The notes under the pieces are model-generated. The model did not search any database and was not told the origin of the DNA. It was given only the letters and a program-made list of their open reading frames with translations. A program made the position numbers and the translations under genes. Below, piece after piece: positions 24,893-35,165 of a stretch of DNA of 37,129 nt. The stretch spans positions 1 to 37,129 of the forward strand of contig JAILIY010000078.1 in the NCBI GenBank assembly GCA_024695025.1, given 5' to 3'. The DNA is from Acholeplasmatales bacterium. GTDB lineage: Bacteria > Bacillota_I > Bacilli_A > Acholeplasmatales > Anaeroplasmataceae. How positions within the stretch are numbered: the first letter of the stretch is position 1; every line of letters starts with the position of its first letter.

Positions 24893-26509
24893 ATGAAGAA
24901 AATATTTCGTTCATTAGGTCTACTGACTTTAGCTGGTGCAGCGTTATTAACAGTATCAAGCTGTTCAGTATTTGGGGAAACTTATTATTATAAGTATGAC
25001 TCTGCAACAAAGGGTTATGCAGTTACTGGTTTAAAGAATTATACTAGCAATAGTATTACTATTCCTAGTAAGCATAATAATAAAAAGGTTACTAAGATTG
25101 CAGATGATGCATTTGAAGGTTGGGATATTCTAAAGAAAATAAAATTACCTAGTTCAATTAAGGTAATCGGTGATGATGCATTTAAGGATTGTAAATCATT
25201 AACATCATTTACTGTTCCTTCAAAAGTTGAAGAAATTGGTGATAATGCATTTGATGGATGTATATCATTAGAAACAGTTAGTTTACCAGATTCATTAGTA
25301 TATTTTGGTGACTATGTATTTGATGATTGTGACAAGTTATCATTTGATGGTGCAGAAACAGATACTAATGCTGTTTATTTCAATGATATTTTAATCAAAT
25401 TAACAGATACTGGTAAAACACAATCAGAAATCACTGTTAAAGATGGAACAAAGTTCATTAACTCTAATGTATTCGAAAATAATACTAATATTACAAAAGT
25501 AACTTTACCTAATACAGTTACAACAGTTTGTGCTGAAGCATTTAATGGTGCATCAAATTTAACATCTGTTAATATTCCTACATCATTAATTCAAGTTGGT
25601 TCTAAGGCTTTTTATGGTTTTGATAATTTAACTGAATTAAAATTAACATCTGATAAGGAAATTAGATTAAAAGAAAATGCATTAGAAAATTGTACAAACT
25701 TAAAGACAGTAGAATTAAATGGTAATGCAATTATTGAACGTCAAGCACTTGTTGGTTCAGGAGTTGAATCAATCAAAGTTACTGGTTCTGCAACATTTGC
25801 TGAACATGTAACAACTACTTCAGAAGGTTCAACTATATTAAATAATGAAGCATTTAAGAATGTTACATCATTAACTACTGTTGATTTAGGTGAAGGTTCT
25901 GTTATTGGTACAAATACATTTGAAGGTTGTACATCATTAGCAACATTAACAATGACTAATGTAAAAGCTATTAAGGCTAATGCATTCACTGGTTGTACAT
26001 CATTAGCAACTGTCGTTTTACCTGAATCATTAGAAGAATTAGGTAATGGTGCATTTAAGGATTGTACAGGTTTAACATCTGCTAAAATCAATGAATCAAA
26101 AGTAACAATGATTGGTTCTGGTTCTTCAACATCAACTGATTATGGTGTATTTGAAGGCTGTACATCATTAGCAACAGTTACTCTTAATGGTAAAATTACT
26201 GAAATTAACTTTAAATCATTCTCTGGTTGTACATCATTAACATCAGTTACAGGAATTGAAAATGTAGAAATAATTGCAGGTAGTACATTTGAAGGCTGTA
26301 CATCATTAGCATTATTCTCTGTATCTAAGAATCTTGAACAAATTGGTGGTAACGCATTTGCTGGTTGTACATCATTAACAACATTTACTTATGCTGGTGA
26401 TAAGGATGCATGGGAAAAATTAGTAATAGCTGAAACTGCATTCACAGGTTCTGCTTTAACTGAAATAACTTGTTCAAATGGTACTATTTCATTGACAAGT
26501 TCTAAGTAA
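24893..26509 (+). CDS. BspA-type leucine-rich-repeat lipoprotein
   Basis: The start is ATG 24893 with GGAGG about eight bases upstream; an in-frame ATG at 24863 would overlap the promoter region and destroy the signal peptide layout. The 538-residue product begins MKKIFRSLGLLTLAGAALL and has lipobox VSSC, lipidated Cys24. The rest is about 20 LRR_5 (BspA) units of the form F-x-G-C-T-S-L-x-x-[VI]-x-[IL], several nearly identical at the DNA level. Such proteins are surface adhesins or binding scaffolds in gut and oral bacteria. It sits beside the pectin locus but has its own promoter and terminator, so a role in substrate binding is only inference. Confidence 0.88.
   Translation: MKKIFRSLGLLTLAGAALLTVSSCSVFGETYYYKYDSATKGYAVTGLKNYTSNSITIPSKHNNKKVTKIADDAFEGWDILKKIKLPSSIKVIGDDAFKDCKSLTSFTVPSKVEEIGDNAFDGCISLETVSLPDSLVYFGDYVFDDCDKLSFDGAETDTNAVYFNDILIKLTDTGKTQSEITVKDGTKFINSNVFENNTNITKVTLPNTVTTVCAEAFNGASNLTSVNIPTSLIQVGSKAFYGFDNLTELKLTSDKEIRLKENALENCTNLKTVELNGNAIIERQALVGSGVESIKVTGSATFAEHVTTTSEGSTILNNEAFKNVTSLTTVDLGEGSVIGTNTFEGCTSLATLTMTNVKAIKANAFTGCTSLATVVLPESLEELGNGAFKDCTGLTSAKINESKVTMIGSGSSTSTDYGVFEGCTSLATVTLNGKITEINFKSFSGCTSLTSVTGIENVEIIAGSTFEGCTSLALFSVSKNLEQIGGNAFAGCTSLTTFTYAGDKDAWEKLVIAETAFTGSALTEITCSNGTISLTSSK
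25925..26377 (+). repeat. Coding LRR repeats sharing GGYTGTACATCATTA
   Basis: The core encoding GCTSL recurs at 25925, 25991, 26156, 26225, 26294 and 26363, with 66 or 69 bases between neighbours except one 165-base gap where two diverged units lie. The regular spacing equals one LRR_5 unit of 22-23 residues. Confidence 0.85.
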
Positions 26510-26520
26510 TTTAAATAAAT

Positions 26521-26547
26521 GGTCTCACAAAGTGAGACCTTTTTTTA
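26521..26547 (+). terminator. Rho-independent terminator after the LRR gene
   Basis: 8-bp perfect stem GGTCTCAC/GTGAGACC with an AAA loop and eight T directly after. Confidence 0.93.
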
Positions 26548-26557
26548 TGACAATCTA

Positions 26558-26571
26558 TGAAAGCGTTTTTA
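26558..26571. promoter_or_regulatory. Possible cre site upstream of rpiB-atp
   Basis: TGAAAGCGTTTTTA, read as TAAAAACGCTTTCA on the other strand, matches the cre consensus TGWAANCGNTNWCA at 13 of 14 positions. It lies about 50 bases upstream of the rpiB -10, which would fit activation or repression of the ATP synthase operon by a CcpA-like protein. No CcpA gene is visible here. Confidence 0.35.
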
Positions 26572-26617
26572 ACACGTAACAATAAAAAATGATGTGGTCA
26601 AATATATGTAAATATTA

Positions 26618-26626
26618 TGTTATAAT
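26618..26626 (+). promoter_or_regulatory. Extended -10 promoter of the rpiB-atp operon
   Basis: TGTTATAAT, an extended -10 with perfect TATAAT at 26621-26626, lies 30 bases before the rpiB start. No good -35 is seen, which extended -10 promoters can tolerate. Confidence 0.6.
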
Positions 26627-26655
26627 ATAAGAGTATTTTTAGGAGGATTATTTAT

Positions 26656-27102
26656 ATGAAAGTTTCTATTGGATGTGATCATTCTGCTTTAGAATTAAAA
26701 AATGAAATTATCGCATTTTTAAAGAGCAAGTCTATTGAGGTCATTGATAGAGGTACTTACACAAAAGATTCATGTGATTATACTGATTATGGCTATATGG
26801 TAGCCAAGGATATCAAAGATAAAACTGTTGATAGAGGTATAGTTATATGTTTCACAGGTATTGGTATGTCTATGATTGCAAATAAGGTTAAAGGTGTAAG
26901 ATGTGCTTTAGTTGGTTCTAAGGACGCAGCTATTTTAACTCGTGAGCACAATGATTCCAATTGTTTAGCTTTAAGTGCTAAATATACAGGTTATGCTCTT
27001 GCAAAAGAAATTGTTGATATTTGGTTAAATACTGAATTCTCAAATAATGAACGTCATTTGAGAAGAATCAACAAAATTTCTAAATACGAAGAGGAATTCT
27101 AA
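26656..27102 (+). CDS. rpiB: Ribose-5-phosphate isomerase B (RpiB/LacAB family)
   Basis: The 148-residue sugar-phosphate isomerase shows GCDHSALELK (Asp8, His9), CDYTDYG, VICFTGIGMSMIANK with the catalytic Cys65, REHNDSN with His98, and RHLRRI near the end. Length is typical. The residue after the catalytic Cys is Phe instead of the usual Gly (CGTGIG), which is unusual at the active-site loop. LacA/LacB-like galactose-6-phosphate isomerases are related, but the tail and DH pair favour RpiB. AGGAGG lies nine bases before ATG. It heads the ATP synthase operon, 8 bases ahead of atpZ, echoing the Bacillus rpiB-glyA-upp-atp order. Confidence 0.88.
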   Translation: MKVSIGCDHSALELKNEIIAFLKSKSIEVIDRGTYTKDSCDYTDYGYMVAKDIKDKTVDRGIVICFTGIGMSMIANKVKGVRCALVGSKDAAILTREHNDSNCLALSAKYTGYALAKEIVDIWLNTEFSNNERHLRRINKISKYEEEF

Positions 27103-27110
27103 TTATTTAA

Positions 27111-27380
27111 ATGAAATTTGGCAAATATGCTAATACATATGCTATGGCTAGCCAAGGCATAATTTCAATGGCTGTTTTGGGAGTTATTGGATTTTTCATT
27201 GGTAGATGGATTGACAAGCATTCTGTTTGGCCTGCAATTTTAGCTATAGTAGGCGTATTATTTGGTTTATTTACATTAGTCGGTAATTTGATTTATATTC
27301 TTAAGCAAGAAGAGAAAGAAAAAGAAAAACAGAAACAATTAAATAAAGAGGAATCAAATGAAAAAGATATTAAACAATAA
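27111..27380 (+). CDS. atpZ: AtpZ/AtpI-family accessory protein of the F-type ATP synthase
   Basis: 89 residues with two TM segments (about 14-33 and 39-62), the motif GxxxGRWIDKH between them and a highly charged Lys/Glu tail, matching PF09527 (AtpZ). These small proteins are found at the head of atp operons and have been linked to Mg2+ or assembly functions. The ribosome site is weak (GAGGA, 15 bases upstream, within the rpiB end). It overlaps atpI by 23 bases. Confidence 0.8.
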   Translation: MKFGKYANTYAMASQGIISMAVLGVIGFFIGRWIDKHSVWPAILAIVGVLFGLFTLVGNLIYILKQEEKEKEKQKQLNKEESNEKDIKQ

Positions 27381-27765
27381 ATTAATTTTAATACCCTCAT
27401 TGATTTTGATGATTGTTTCTATAATATTATCGTTTGTAATTGATATAAGTATATTATTTTTAGCTATTGGTATTTTGTTGGCGTTGATAAGTCATTTGTT
27501 GATGGTCTTACAAAACAATAGATTTGATGAAATAATGAATTCATATATTGAAAGACCTACATTTCATTCTGGTAAATTTTCAGTATTATGGGTTTTGTTA
27601 AGATTATTAGTTACAGCTTTAATTACAGTTTTAGCGATGCTTTTAGCCTACAAATATAGTTCACATATGGTTTTATCGGTGGTTCTATATGTAGTCGGTT
27701 ATATGATTGTTAAAATATTATTTATCGCATCATTATTTATAAAAAAAGAAGGTGATAATAGGTGA
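27358..27765 (+). CDS. atpI: ATP synthase subunit I
   Basis: 135 residues with four hydrophobic segments (about 9-26, 28-48, 77-97 and 103-127), consistent with the AtpI family that aids c-ring assembly. The start overlaps the end of atpZ, where AAAGAGGAA provides a ribosome site. It ends in TGA, the only TGA stop in the window, and that TGA is part of the GTGA overlap with atpB. Sequence similarity in this family is low, so the call relies partly on position. Confidence 0.72.
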   Translation: MKKILNNKLILIPSLILMIVSIILSFVIDISILFLAIGILLALISHLLMVLQNNRFDEIMNSYIERPTFHSGKFSVLWVLLRLLVTALITVLAMLLAYKYSSHMVLSVVLYVVGYMIVKILFIASLFIKKEGDNR

Positions 27766-28463
27766 TTCAAGTCAATGTGTTATCTTCGTTTAGCGATTAT
27801 TGGAAAAACTTCAATTGGTTAGGACCTATCGCTTCAACGATATACATTACATTAGGATTAATACTTTTATTATGTATCTTATACATATTTATTAGAAGGG
27901 TTGATCCATTGAAGAAAACCCCATTATGGTTAATACCATTTTTATGGTTTGTAGATATGATGAATGATTTTATGAAGGCAAATATAGGAAAGAGGTGGAA
28001 GAGCTATTCACCATGGTTCATATCTCTTGCAATATTTATATTATTTGCTAACATATCAGGCGTTTATTTATTAACTAACCCTACTCAGTATGTTGTTGTT
28101 ACTTTTGCACTTGCGATGTGCTCATTCTTTGTAATTCAACTTACTGGTATTGTGTCAAATGGTTTTAAAGGATATTTAAAAGGATTTTTAGATCCAACTC
28201 CAGTAATGCTTCCTATGAATATTGTAAGTGAATTTACATTACCTATTTCTTTATGCTTACGTCTATTTGGTAACGTCGTAAGTGGTGTATGTATTTCAAT
28301 ACTTATCAAGCATGTCTTAGGCTGGTGGAGTGTTCCAATTATGCCATTTATCAATTTGCTTTTTGATATAGCATTTAGTGTTATTCAAGTAGCAGTATTC
28401 GTTATTCTATCTATTATCTTTACATCTATGAAGATTAAAGATGAAGAAAAAATATATAATTAA
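27762..28463 (+). CDS. atpB: F0 ATP synthase subunit a
   Basis: 233 residues with about six TM segments. The essential channel arginine is Arg167 in LPISLCLRLFGNVVSG, and FISLAIFILFANISGVY fits the family. The start is GTG 27762, which overlaps the atpI stop (GTGA) and has AAGGTGAT about eight bases upstream. The subunit forms the ion half-channels against the c ring. Confidence 0.94.
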   Translation: MIQVNVLSSFSDYWKNFNWLGPIASTIYITLGLILLLCILYIFIRRVDPLKKTPLWLIPFLWFVDMMNDFMKANIGKRWKSYSPWFISLAIFILFANISGVYLLTNPTQYVVVTFALAMCSFFVIQLTGIVSNGFKGYLKGFLDPTPVMLPMNIVSEFTLPISLCLRLFGNVVSGVCISILIKHVLGWWSVPIMPFINLLFDIAFSVIQVAVFVILSIIFTSMKIKDEEKIYN

Positions 28464-28477
28464 AAAGGAGAAAATTT

Positions 28478-28753
28478 ATGGATTTTTTAACAATTTTAGC
28501 AAATGTAATTAGCTTTTTAGAAGGTGCAACTACAGGCGATGGTTTAAGATATATCGGTGCTGGTTTAGCTGTATTTACAGGTTTCGCAGCCGCTATTGGT
28601 GAAGGTAACGTTGCAGCACACGCAGTAGAAGCTATGGCTCGTCAACCAGAAATGGCTGGTACAATCCGTACAAACATGTTAATTGGTCAAGCAGTATCTG
28701 AAACAACAGGTTTATATGGTCTAATTATTGCAATTTTAATTTTATTTAACTAA
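28478..28753 (+). CDS. atpE: F0 ATP synthase subunit c
   Basis: 91 residues with a 20-residue N-terminal lead, two membrane hairpin helices and the loop ARQPE (54-58). The ion-binding carboxylate is Glu75 in GQAVSETTGLY. The position equivalent to Gln32 of the Ilyobacter Na+ subunit c is Glu42 (IGEGN), giving a second carboxylate 33 residues earlier, and Val73, Thr76, Thr77 and Tyr80 match the remaining Na+-ligand positions with Thr for Ser. AAAGGAG precedes ATG. Confidence 0.95.
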   Translation: MDFLTILANVISFLEGATTGDGLRYIGAGLAVFTGFAAAIGEGNVAAHAVEAMARQPEMAGTIRTNMLIGQAVSETTGLYGLIIAILILFN

Positions 28754-28791
28754 TAGAAAAATAAATTTTATTACGAAAGGAGAATAGTCCT

Positions 28792-29415
28792 ATGATTAAT
28801 TTTTTAAGCCTTAATTCTGCTATAGATGCAATTACTGAGGCAGTTACAGGCAAACAAGAATTATCTAATGGTAATGTTATATATAATAATGGTCTTGGAC
28901 CAGTGACATTGATAGGAAAACCAGAGATGAAAGATAATATTTTATCATTTGGTATCGATTTTGGTATCCAAATTATCGCAACTATTCTCTTATTTTTGGC
29001 AGTTCGTTTTCTACTATGGAAGCCAATTACTAAAATTCTTGAAACAAGACGTGATGCAATCGAAAAAGATTACAACGACGCCGAAACAGCTAAAGCTAAC
29101 GCAATAGAAGCAGAAATGCGTCTAAAGGAACAATATAATGAAGCTCAAGCTAAAATCAAAGAAATTTTAGATAATGCTGAAAAGGAAGCTAACCTTAGAA
29201 GAGATGAAATTATTAATTCTGCAAAGAGCGAAGCTTTAAGACGTAAAGAAAGCCTTGAACAAGAATTGATTCAAGAAAGACAAAGTATGGAAAACCAAAT
29301 CAAACAAGAAATTGTTGAGATAGCTTTCCAAGCTGCAGAAAAGATAGTAGGCAAAGAAATTAACCAAGATAAATATCTAGATGTTGTTGATGACATCTTG
29401 AAAGGGGTTAATTAA
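28792..29415 (+). CDS. atpF: F0 ATP synthase subunit b with extended N-terminus
   Basis: 207 residues, longer than the usual 155-170. The membrane anchor is at about 55-76 (IQIIATILLFLAVRFLLWKPI), followed by a long charged coiled coil (about 80-200) that forms the peripheral stalk. About 50 residues precede the anchor and would lie outside the cell; no lipobox is present. AAAGGAG nine bases before ATG 28792 supports the long start over the internal ATG at codon 46. Confidence 0.92.
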   Translation: MINFLSLNSAIDAITEAVTGKQELSNGNVIYNNGLGPVTLIGKPEMKDNILSFGIDFGIQIIATILLFLAVRFLLWKPITKILETRRDAIEKDYNDAETAKANAIEAEMRLKEQYNEAQAKIKEILDNAEKEANLRRDEIINSAKSEALRRKESLEQELIQERQSMENQIKQEIVEIAFQAAEKIVGKEINQDKYLDVVDDILKGVN

Positions 29416-29417
29416 TA

Positions 29418-29930
29418 TTGTTAGAGAAGGAATATGCAAAGGCACTTTGGGAACTTGCAATTGAAGAAAATAAGAGCGAGTTATTTAGAGATTACTTTGA
29501 GATAATTCGTGAGATTAAAAATGAAGACTTCTATGCAATATTATCAAGTCCTGTTATTAATAAGAGTGATAAGAAAGATATTATAAAAAATGTCTTTAAA
29601 AAATTTGATGAAACATTCGTTAATTTTCTATATGTATTAATTGATTATAATCGTTTTGAATTAGTAGATTCAATTGGACATCAATATAGAAAACATTATA
29701 GAGAATTTAAAAATATTGTCATCGTAGATATATATTCATCTAAAGACTTAAATAAAAGACAACTTAGTGAATTAAAAGAAACTTTAGAGAAAAAATACGA
29801 TGGTAAGACTATTGAAATGAAAATTACAATTGATCCTGAGCTTATTGGTGGATTAAGAATTATACAAAATGGTGAATCAATCGATTTAAATTTAAAAAAT
29901 TCTTTAGATAAGCTTAGAGAGGCAATGTAG
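29418..29930 (+). CDS. atpH: F1 ATP synthase subunit delta
   Basis: 170 residues, with the N-terminal helical domain ([19 protein letters not shown]) and the C-terminal motif [18 protein letters not shown] typical of the delta/OSCP family, which links F1 to the b stalk. The start is TTG 29418, with AAAGGGG about 11 bases upstream, two bases after atpF. Confidence 0.92.
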   Translation: MLEKEYAKALWELAIEENKSELFRDYFEIIREIKNEDFYAILSSPVINKSDKKDIIKNVFKKFDETFVNFLYVLIDYNRFELVDSIGHQYRKHYREFKNIVIVDIYSSKDLNKRQLSELKETLEKKYDGKTIEMKITIDPELIGGLRIIQNGESIDLNLKNSLDKLREAM

Positions 29931-29943
29931 GAAAGGAATAGTT

Positions 29944-31452
29944 ATGGCGACTATAAATTTATCTGAAATTTCTAGTTCTATTAAAGAACAGATAAAAGCT
30001 TATAAAGAAGATATTCAGACAGAAAATGTTGGTCATGTTGTTCAAACTGGTGACGGTATCGCATTAGTTCATGGCCTAAATAAAGCGATGTCTAGTGAGC
30101 TATTATTATTCCCTAATGATGTTTATGGTATGGTACAAAATTTGGAAGAAAATGTTGTTGGTGCCATTTTATTAGGAGAAGGAAGCAAAGTAAAAGAAGG
30201 AGACTTGGTTAAATGTACAGGTAGAATTCTTGAAGTTCCAGTAGGAGATGAATTCTTAGGACGTGTTGTTAACCCACTTGGTCAACCAATTGATGGTTTA
30301 GGCCCAATTAGTTCTACAAATCGTCGTCCTATAGAAGTTAAAGCAACTGGTGTTATGGATAGATCAAGCGTTGATACACCTCTTCAAACTGGTATTAAGG
30401 TTTTGGATGCGTTAGTACCAATCGGACGTGGACAACGTGAATTAATTATCGGTGATAGACAAACTGGTAAAACATCAATTGCAGTAGATACAATTATAAA
30501 TCAAAAAGGAAAAGATGTAATTTGTATTTACGTAGCTATTGGTCAAAAGGAATCTACTGTTTCAAATGTTTATGAAACATTAAAGGAATATGATGCGATG
30601 AAATATTCAATTATCGTTTCTGCATCTGCATCTAACCCAGCACCTATGCTATATTTAGCACCATATTCAGGTGTAACTATGGCTGAATATTTTATGTTCC
30701 AAGGAAAAGATGTATTAATCGTTTATGATGATTTATCTAAGCACGCAGTTGCTTATCGTGAAATGTCATTATTATTACACAGACCACCAGGACGTGAAGC
30801 ATTCCCAGGTGATGTATTCTATCTACATTCAAGATTGCTTGAACGTGCTGCTAAATTAAATAAAGAATTAGGTGGAGGTTCAATAACTGCTCTTCCAATT
30901 ATTGAAACACAAGCTGGTGATATTTCAGCTTATATTCCAACTAATGTTATTTCGATTACAGATGGTCAAATATTCTTACAAACTGACTATTTTTACAAAG
31001 GTATTAGACCTGCGATAAATGCTGGTTTATCAGTATCACGTGTTGGTGGTGCTGCACAAACTAAGGCTATTAAGAAGGTTTCTGGTACACTTCGTCTTGA
31101 TTTAGCATCTTATAGAGAACTTGAATCATTTGCTCAATTTGGTTCAGATTTAGATGCATCTACAAAACAAAGACTAGATAGAGGTAGAAGAACTCAAGAA
31201 ATCTTAAAACAAAATTTACATAAGACAATATCTATGGAAGAAGAAACAATGATTTTATATTGTTTAACTCATGGATTTTTGGATAATGTTAAGATTGAAG
31301 ATTTAGCTAGATTTGAAGAACAATTATATATTGAAATGAAATCAAATAGTGAAGCTATGGAATTAGCTAAGACTATTAGAGAAACAAAAGTTTTACCTGA
31401 AACAGAAAAAATGGATCAATATTTTGAACAATTTGTTAAACGTTTCAATTAG
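29944..31452 (+). CDS. atpA: F1 ATP synthase subunit alpha
   Basis: 502 residues, with N-terminal beta barrel, Walker [10 protein letters not shown] (near residue 170), [44 protein letters not shown] (the arginine-bearing catalytic interface; shown here only to RPPGREA) and the C-terminal helical domain. Length is normal. GGAAAGGAA precedes ATG. Confidence 0.96.
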   Translation: MATINLSEISSSIKEQIKAYKEDIQTENVGHVVQTGDGIALVHGLNKAMSSELLLFPNDVYGMVQNLEENVVGAILLGEGSKVKEGDLVKCTGRILEVPVGDEFLGRVVNPLGQPIDGLGPISSTNRRPIEVKATGVMDRSSVDTPLQTGIKVLDALVPIGRGQRELIIGDRQTGKTSIAVDTIINQKGKDVICIYVAIGQKESTVSNVYETLKEYDAMKYSIIVSASASNPAPMLYLAPYSGVTMAEYFMFQGKDVLIVYDDLSKHAVAYREMSLLLHRPPGREAFPGDVFYLHSRLLERAAKLNKELGGGSITALPIIETQAGDISAYIPTNVISITDGQIFLQTDYFYKGIRPAINAGLSVSRVGGAAQTKAIKKVSGTLRLDLASYRELESFAQFGSDLDASTKQRLDRGRRTQEILKQNLHKTISMEEETMILYCLTHGFLDNVKIEDLARFEEQLYIEMKSNSEAMELAKTIRETKVLPETEKMDQYFEQFVKRFN

Positions 31453-31467
31453 TAGGAGGCATTGTTT

Positions 31468-33754
<2,287 letters not shown>

Positions 33755-33755
<1 letters not shown>

Positions 33756-34147
33756 TGCGTATTATTTGTTCAACACATCAAGGTAATGTCTATAATGATG
33801 AAGTTGATTATGTCGTAGTTCACAACAAAGAAGATGGTGAATTTGCCGTGATGAACGATCACGTGCCTATCATCTCTGTTATGGGCTCTGGCTTTATCAA
33901 ATTAGTTAGAGGAAAAGATGAATTTTATGTAGTTATCACAAGTGGTATTTTCGAATTCCACGATAATATTGCGACCGTTTTATGCCAAGAAGCACAAATT
34001 GGTAGATCTAAAGATTCAGCTTATAAAAACTTGTCTGATATTCGTCACGAAAGAAGCGAAATCAACAAGACTGAGGCAACTGAATCCACTAAGATGGAAC
34101 AAGATTTATATGAAAATATAAAGAATTCGGGTGCTGGTAATTTATAA
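33755..34147 (+). CDS. atpC: F1 ATP synthase subunit epsilon
   Basis: 130 residues. The N-terminal beta sandwich includes GEFAVMNDHVPIISVMGSGFIKL, the family signature (quoted to HVPIISVM), followed by the regulatory helical pair. The ATG overlaps the atpD TAA by one base, so translation is coupled; no strong separate ribosome site is seen. It caps the rotor and can inhibit ATP hydrolysis. Confidence 0.93.
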
Positions 34148-34148
34148 G

Positions 34149-34382
34149 ATGATAATTTTAGGTGTAATTGGTGACATTAATGTAGATAATATTATGTTTA
34201 TGATCCTATATCTTATATCTTTCTTTATAAGCTTATATGTGATATTTAATACTAATTTTGAAAAATTATTTAAACAAGGCTCTGTTACAGCTATAAAAAT
34301 AGGACAAATTCTATTAGCTTTGATATGTGCATATTTAATATCACAAGGATTATATAATCTATATCTTTCATTAAAAATATAA
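34149..34382 (+). CDS. DUF1146 (YwzB-like) small membrane protein
   Basis: 77 residues from ATG 34149, with two TM segments (about 13-31 and 48-72) around FEKLFKQGSVTAIKIGQILLAL, which fits the DUF1146 pattern of FEKFLKKG...LLLILLAIALGYLV. Genes of this family sit directly after atpC in Bacillus, as here. The ribosome site is poor; an in-frame GTG at 34131 would overlap atpC and give 83 residues. Function is unknown, probably linked to the ATP synthase by position. Confidence 0.72.
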   Translation: MIILGVIGDINVDNIMFMILYLISFFISLYVIFNTNFEKLFKQGSVTAIKIGQILLALICAYLISQGLYNLYLSLKI

Positions 34383-34412
34383 GGGACTAATTTATAATTA
34401 GTCCCCTTTTTT
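34383..34412. terminator. Terminator of the atp operon, shared with the convergent yigZ
   Basis: A 10-bp stem, GGGACTAATT and AATTAGTCCC, with a TAT loop and six T after one C. It overlaps the last codon and stop of the minus-strand gene, whose transcript would see the same hairpin followed by a T-rich stretch. Confidence 0.88.
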
Positions 34413-35018
34413 AATTTCTATATTGAACTGTCCTAAGAAAGTTAATGCTTGATTATCGACTTTATATTTATATAAATCATCTTTAAACTTATCGATTAAA
34501 TCAGATTTTAAAAAGCCTGTTATTATTACATCTGTAGTGAATGAAATATCATCATATGTGATGTAATTAAATACTTTAAGTAAGGTATTATATCCAGAAT
34601 AAGAAGTGGTAAATTTGAATTTAGTTTGTTCCTCATCGACAAATAATTCACATTTTTTAACAACTTCACTAACAGATTGACTATACGCTCTTACAAGACC
34701 ATTTGCTCCAAGCAATATTCCACCAAAATATCTAGTAGTTATAGCTAAAACATTAGTTAAATTATTCTTTTTAAGTACATCAAGCATTGGAAAACCTGCA
34801 GTTTTTTGTGGTTCACCATCATCTGATGCCTTCTGTATTTCTTGGTTATCTCCTAATATATAGGCATAACAATTGTGAGTTGCGTCATAATATTTTTTTC
34901 TTACACGCTCTAAAATATCATAAGCGTCTTCGACATTATCTATCCTATATAACGAAGTTATAAAAACGGATTTTTCTATAGTAATTGTATTTTCGTATGT
35001 TTTTTTAATCTTATACAA
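34398..35018 (-). CDS. yigZ: YigZ/IMPACT family protein (UPF0029)
   Basis: 206 residues from TTG 35018. The N-terminal Impact domain shows KSVFIT, YYDATHNCYAYILG, ASDDGEPQKTAGFPML and TRYFGGILLGANGLVRAYSQS, all hallmarks of YigZ/YvyE; a DUF1949-like C-terminal domain follows (about 130-200). The biochemical role is unclear; eukaryotic IMPACT acts on Gcn2 signalling. The frame extends upstream to a TTG at 35063, but that region is a promoter; GGTGAT at 35028-35023 lies ahead of TTG 35018, and KLYKIKKTYENTITIEKS then matches the usual N-terminus. Confidence 0.88.
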   Translation of the reverse strand: MYKIKKTYENTITIEKSVFITSLYRIDNVEDAYDILERVRKKYYDATHNCYAYILGDNQEIQKASDDGEPQKTAGFPMLDVLKKNNLTNVLAITTRYFGGILLGANGLVRAYSQSVSEVVKKCELFVDEEQTKFKFTTSYSGYNTLLKVFNYITYDDISFTTDVIITGFLKSDLIDKFKDDLYKYKVDNQALTFLGQFNIEIKKGD

Positions 35019-35034
35019 TTTAATCACCAAATTT

Positions 35035-35063
35035 ATTATACCCAATTGTTTAATTATATTCAA
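35035..35063 (-). promoter_or_regulatory. Promoter of yigZ
   Basis: On the minus strand TTGAAT (35063-35058), a 17-base spacer and TATAAT (35040-35035). The expected transcription start is near 35028, only about 10 bases before TTG 35018. Confidence 0.75.
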
Positions 35064-35124
35064 GAAAACCGAGTATTTATAATAATTATTATAATTATTA
35101 TGTTTTTCATTATTGCCTAAAATA

Positions 35125-35133
35125 TGTTATAAT
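35125..35133 (+). promoter_or_regulatory. Extended -10 promoter of the cca-pullulanase gene
   Basis: TGTTATAAT with perfect TATAAT at 35128-35133, in the same TATGTTATAATAT context as the rpiB promoter. It lies 33 bases before the start codon; no strong -35 is seen. Confidence 0.55.
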
Positions 35134-35165
35134 ATTTTTATAGGAATAGTTTTTGAGGTGTTACA

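Noticed and set aside
25741-26091. Open frame antisense to the LRR gene
   Set aside because: It is a by-product of repetitive codons on the plus strand, starts inside the repeats and has no ribosome site.
25925-26377. Regularly spaced repeats suggesting a CRISPR array
   Set aside because: The 15-base repeats and 51-54-base intervals lie in frame inside a leucine-rich-repeat protein, and the intervals are themselves related to each other.
27763-27765. TGA read as Trp (mycoplasma code)
   Set aside because: Trp is TGG throughout, no conserved protein needs TGA as a sense codon, and reading through here would add only about 19 meaningless residues before TAG.
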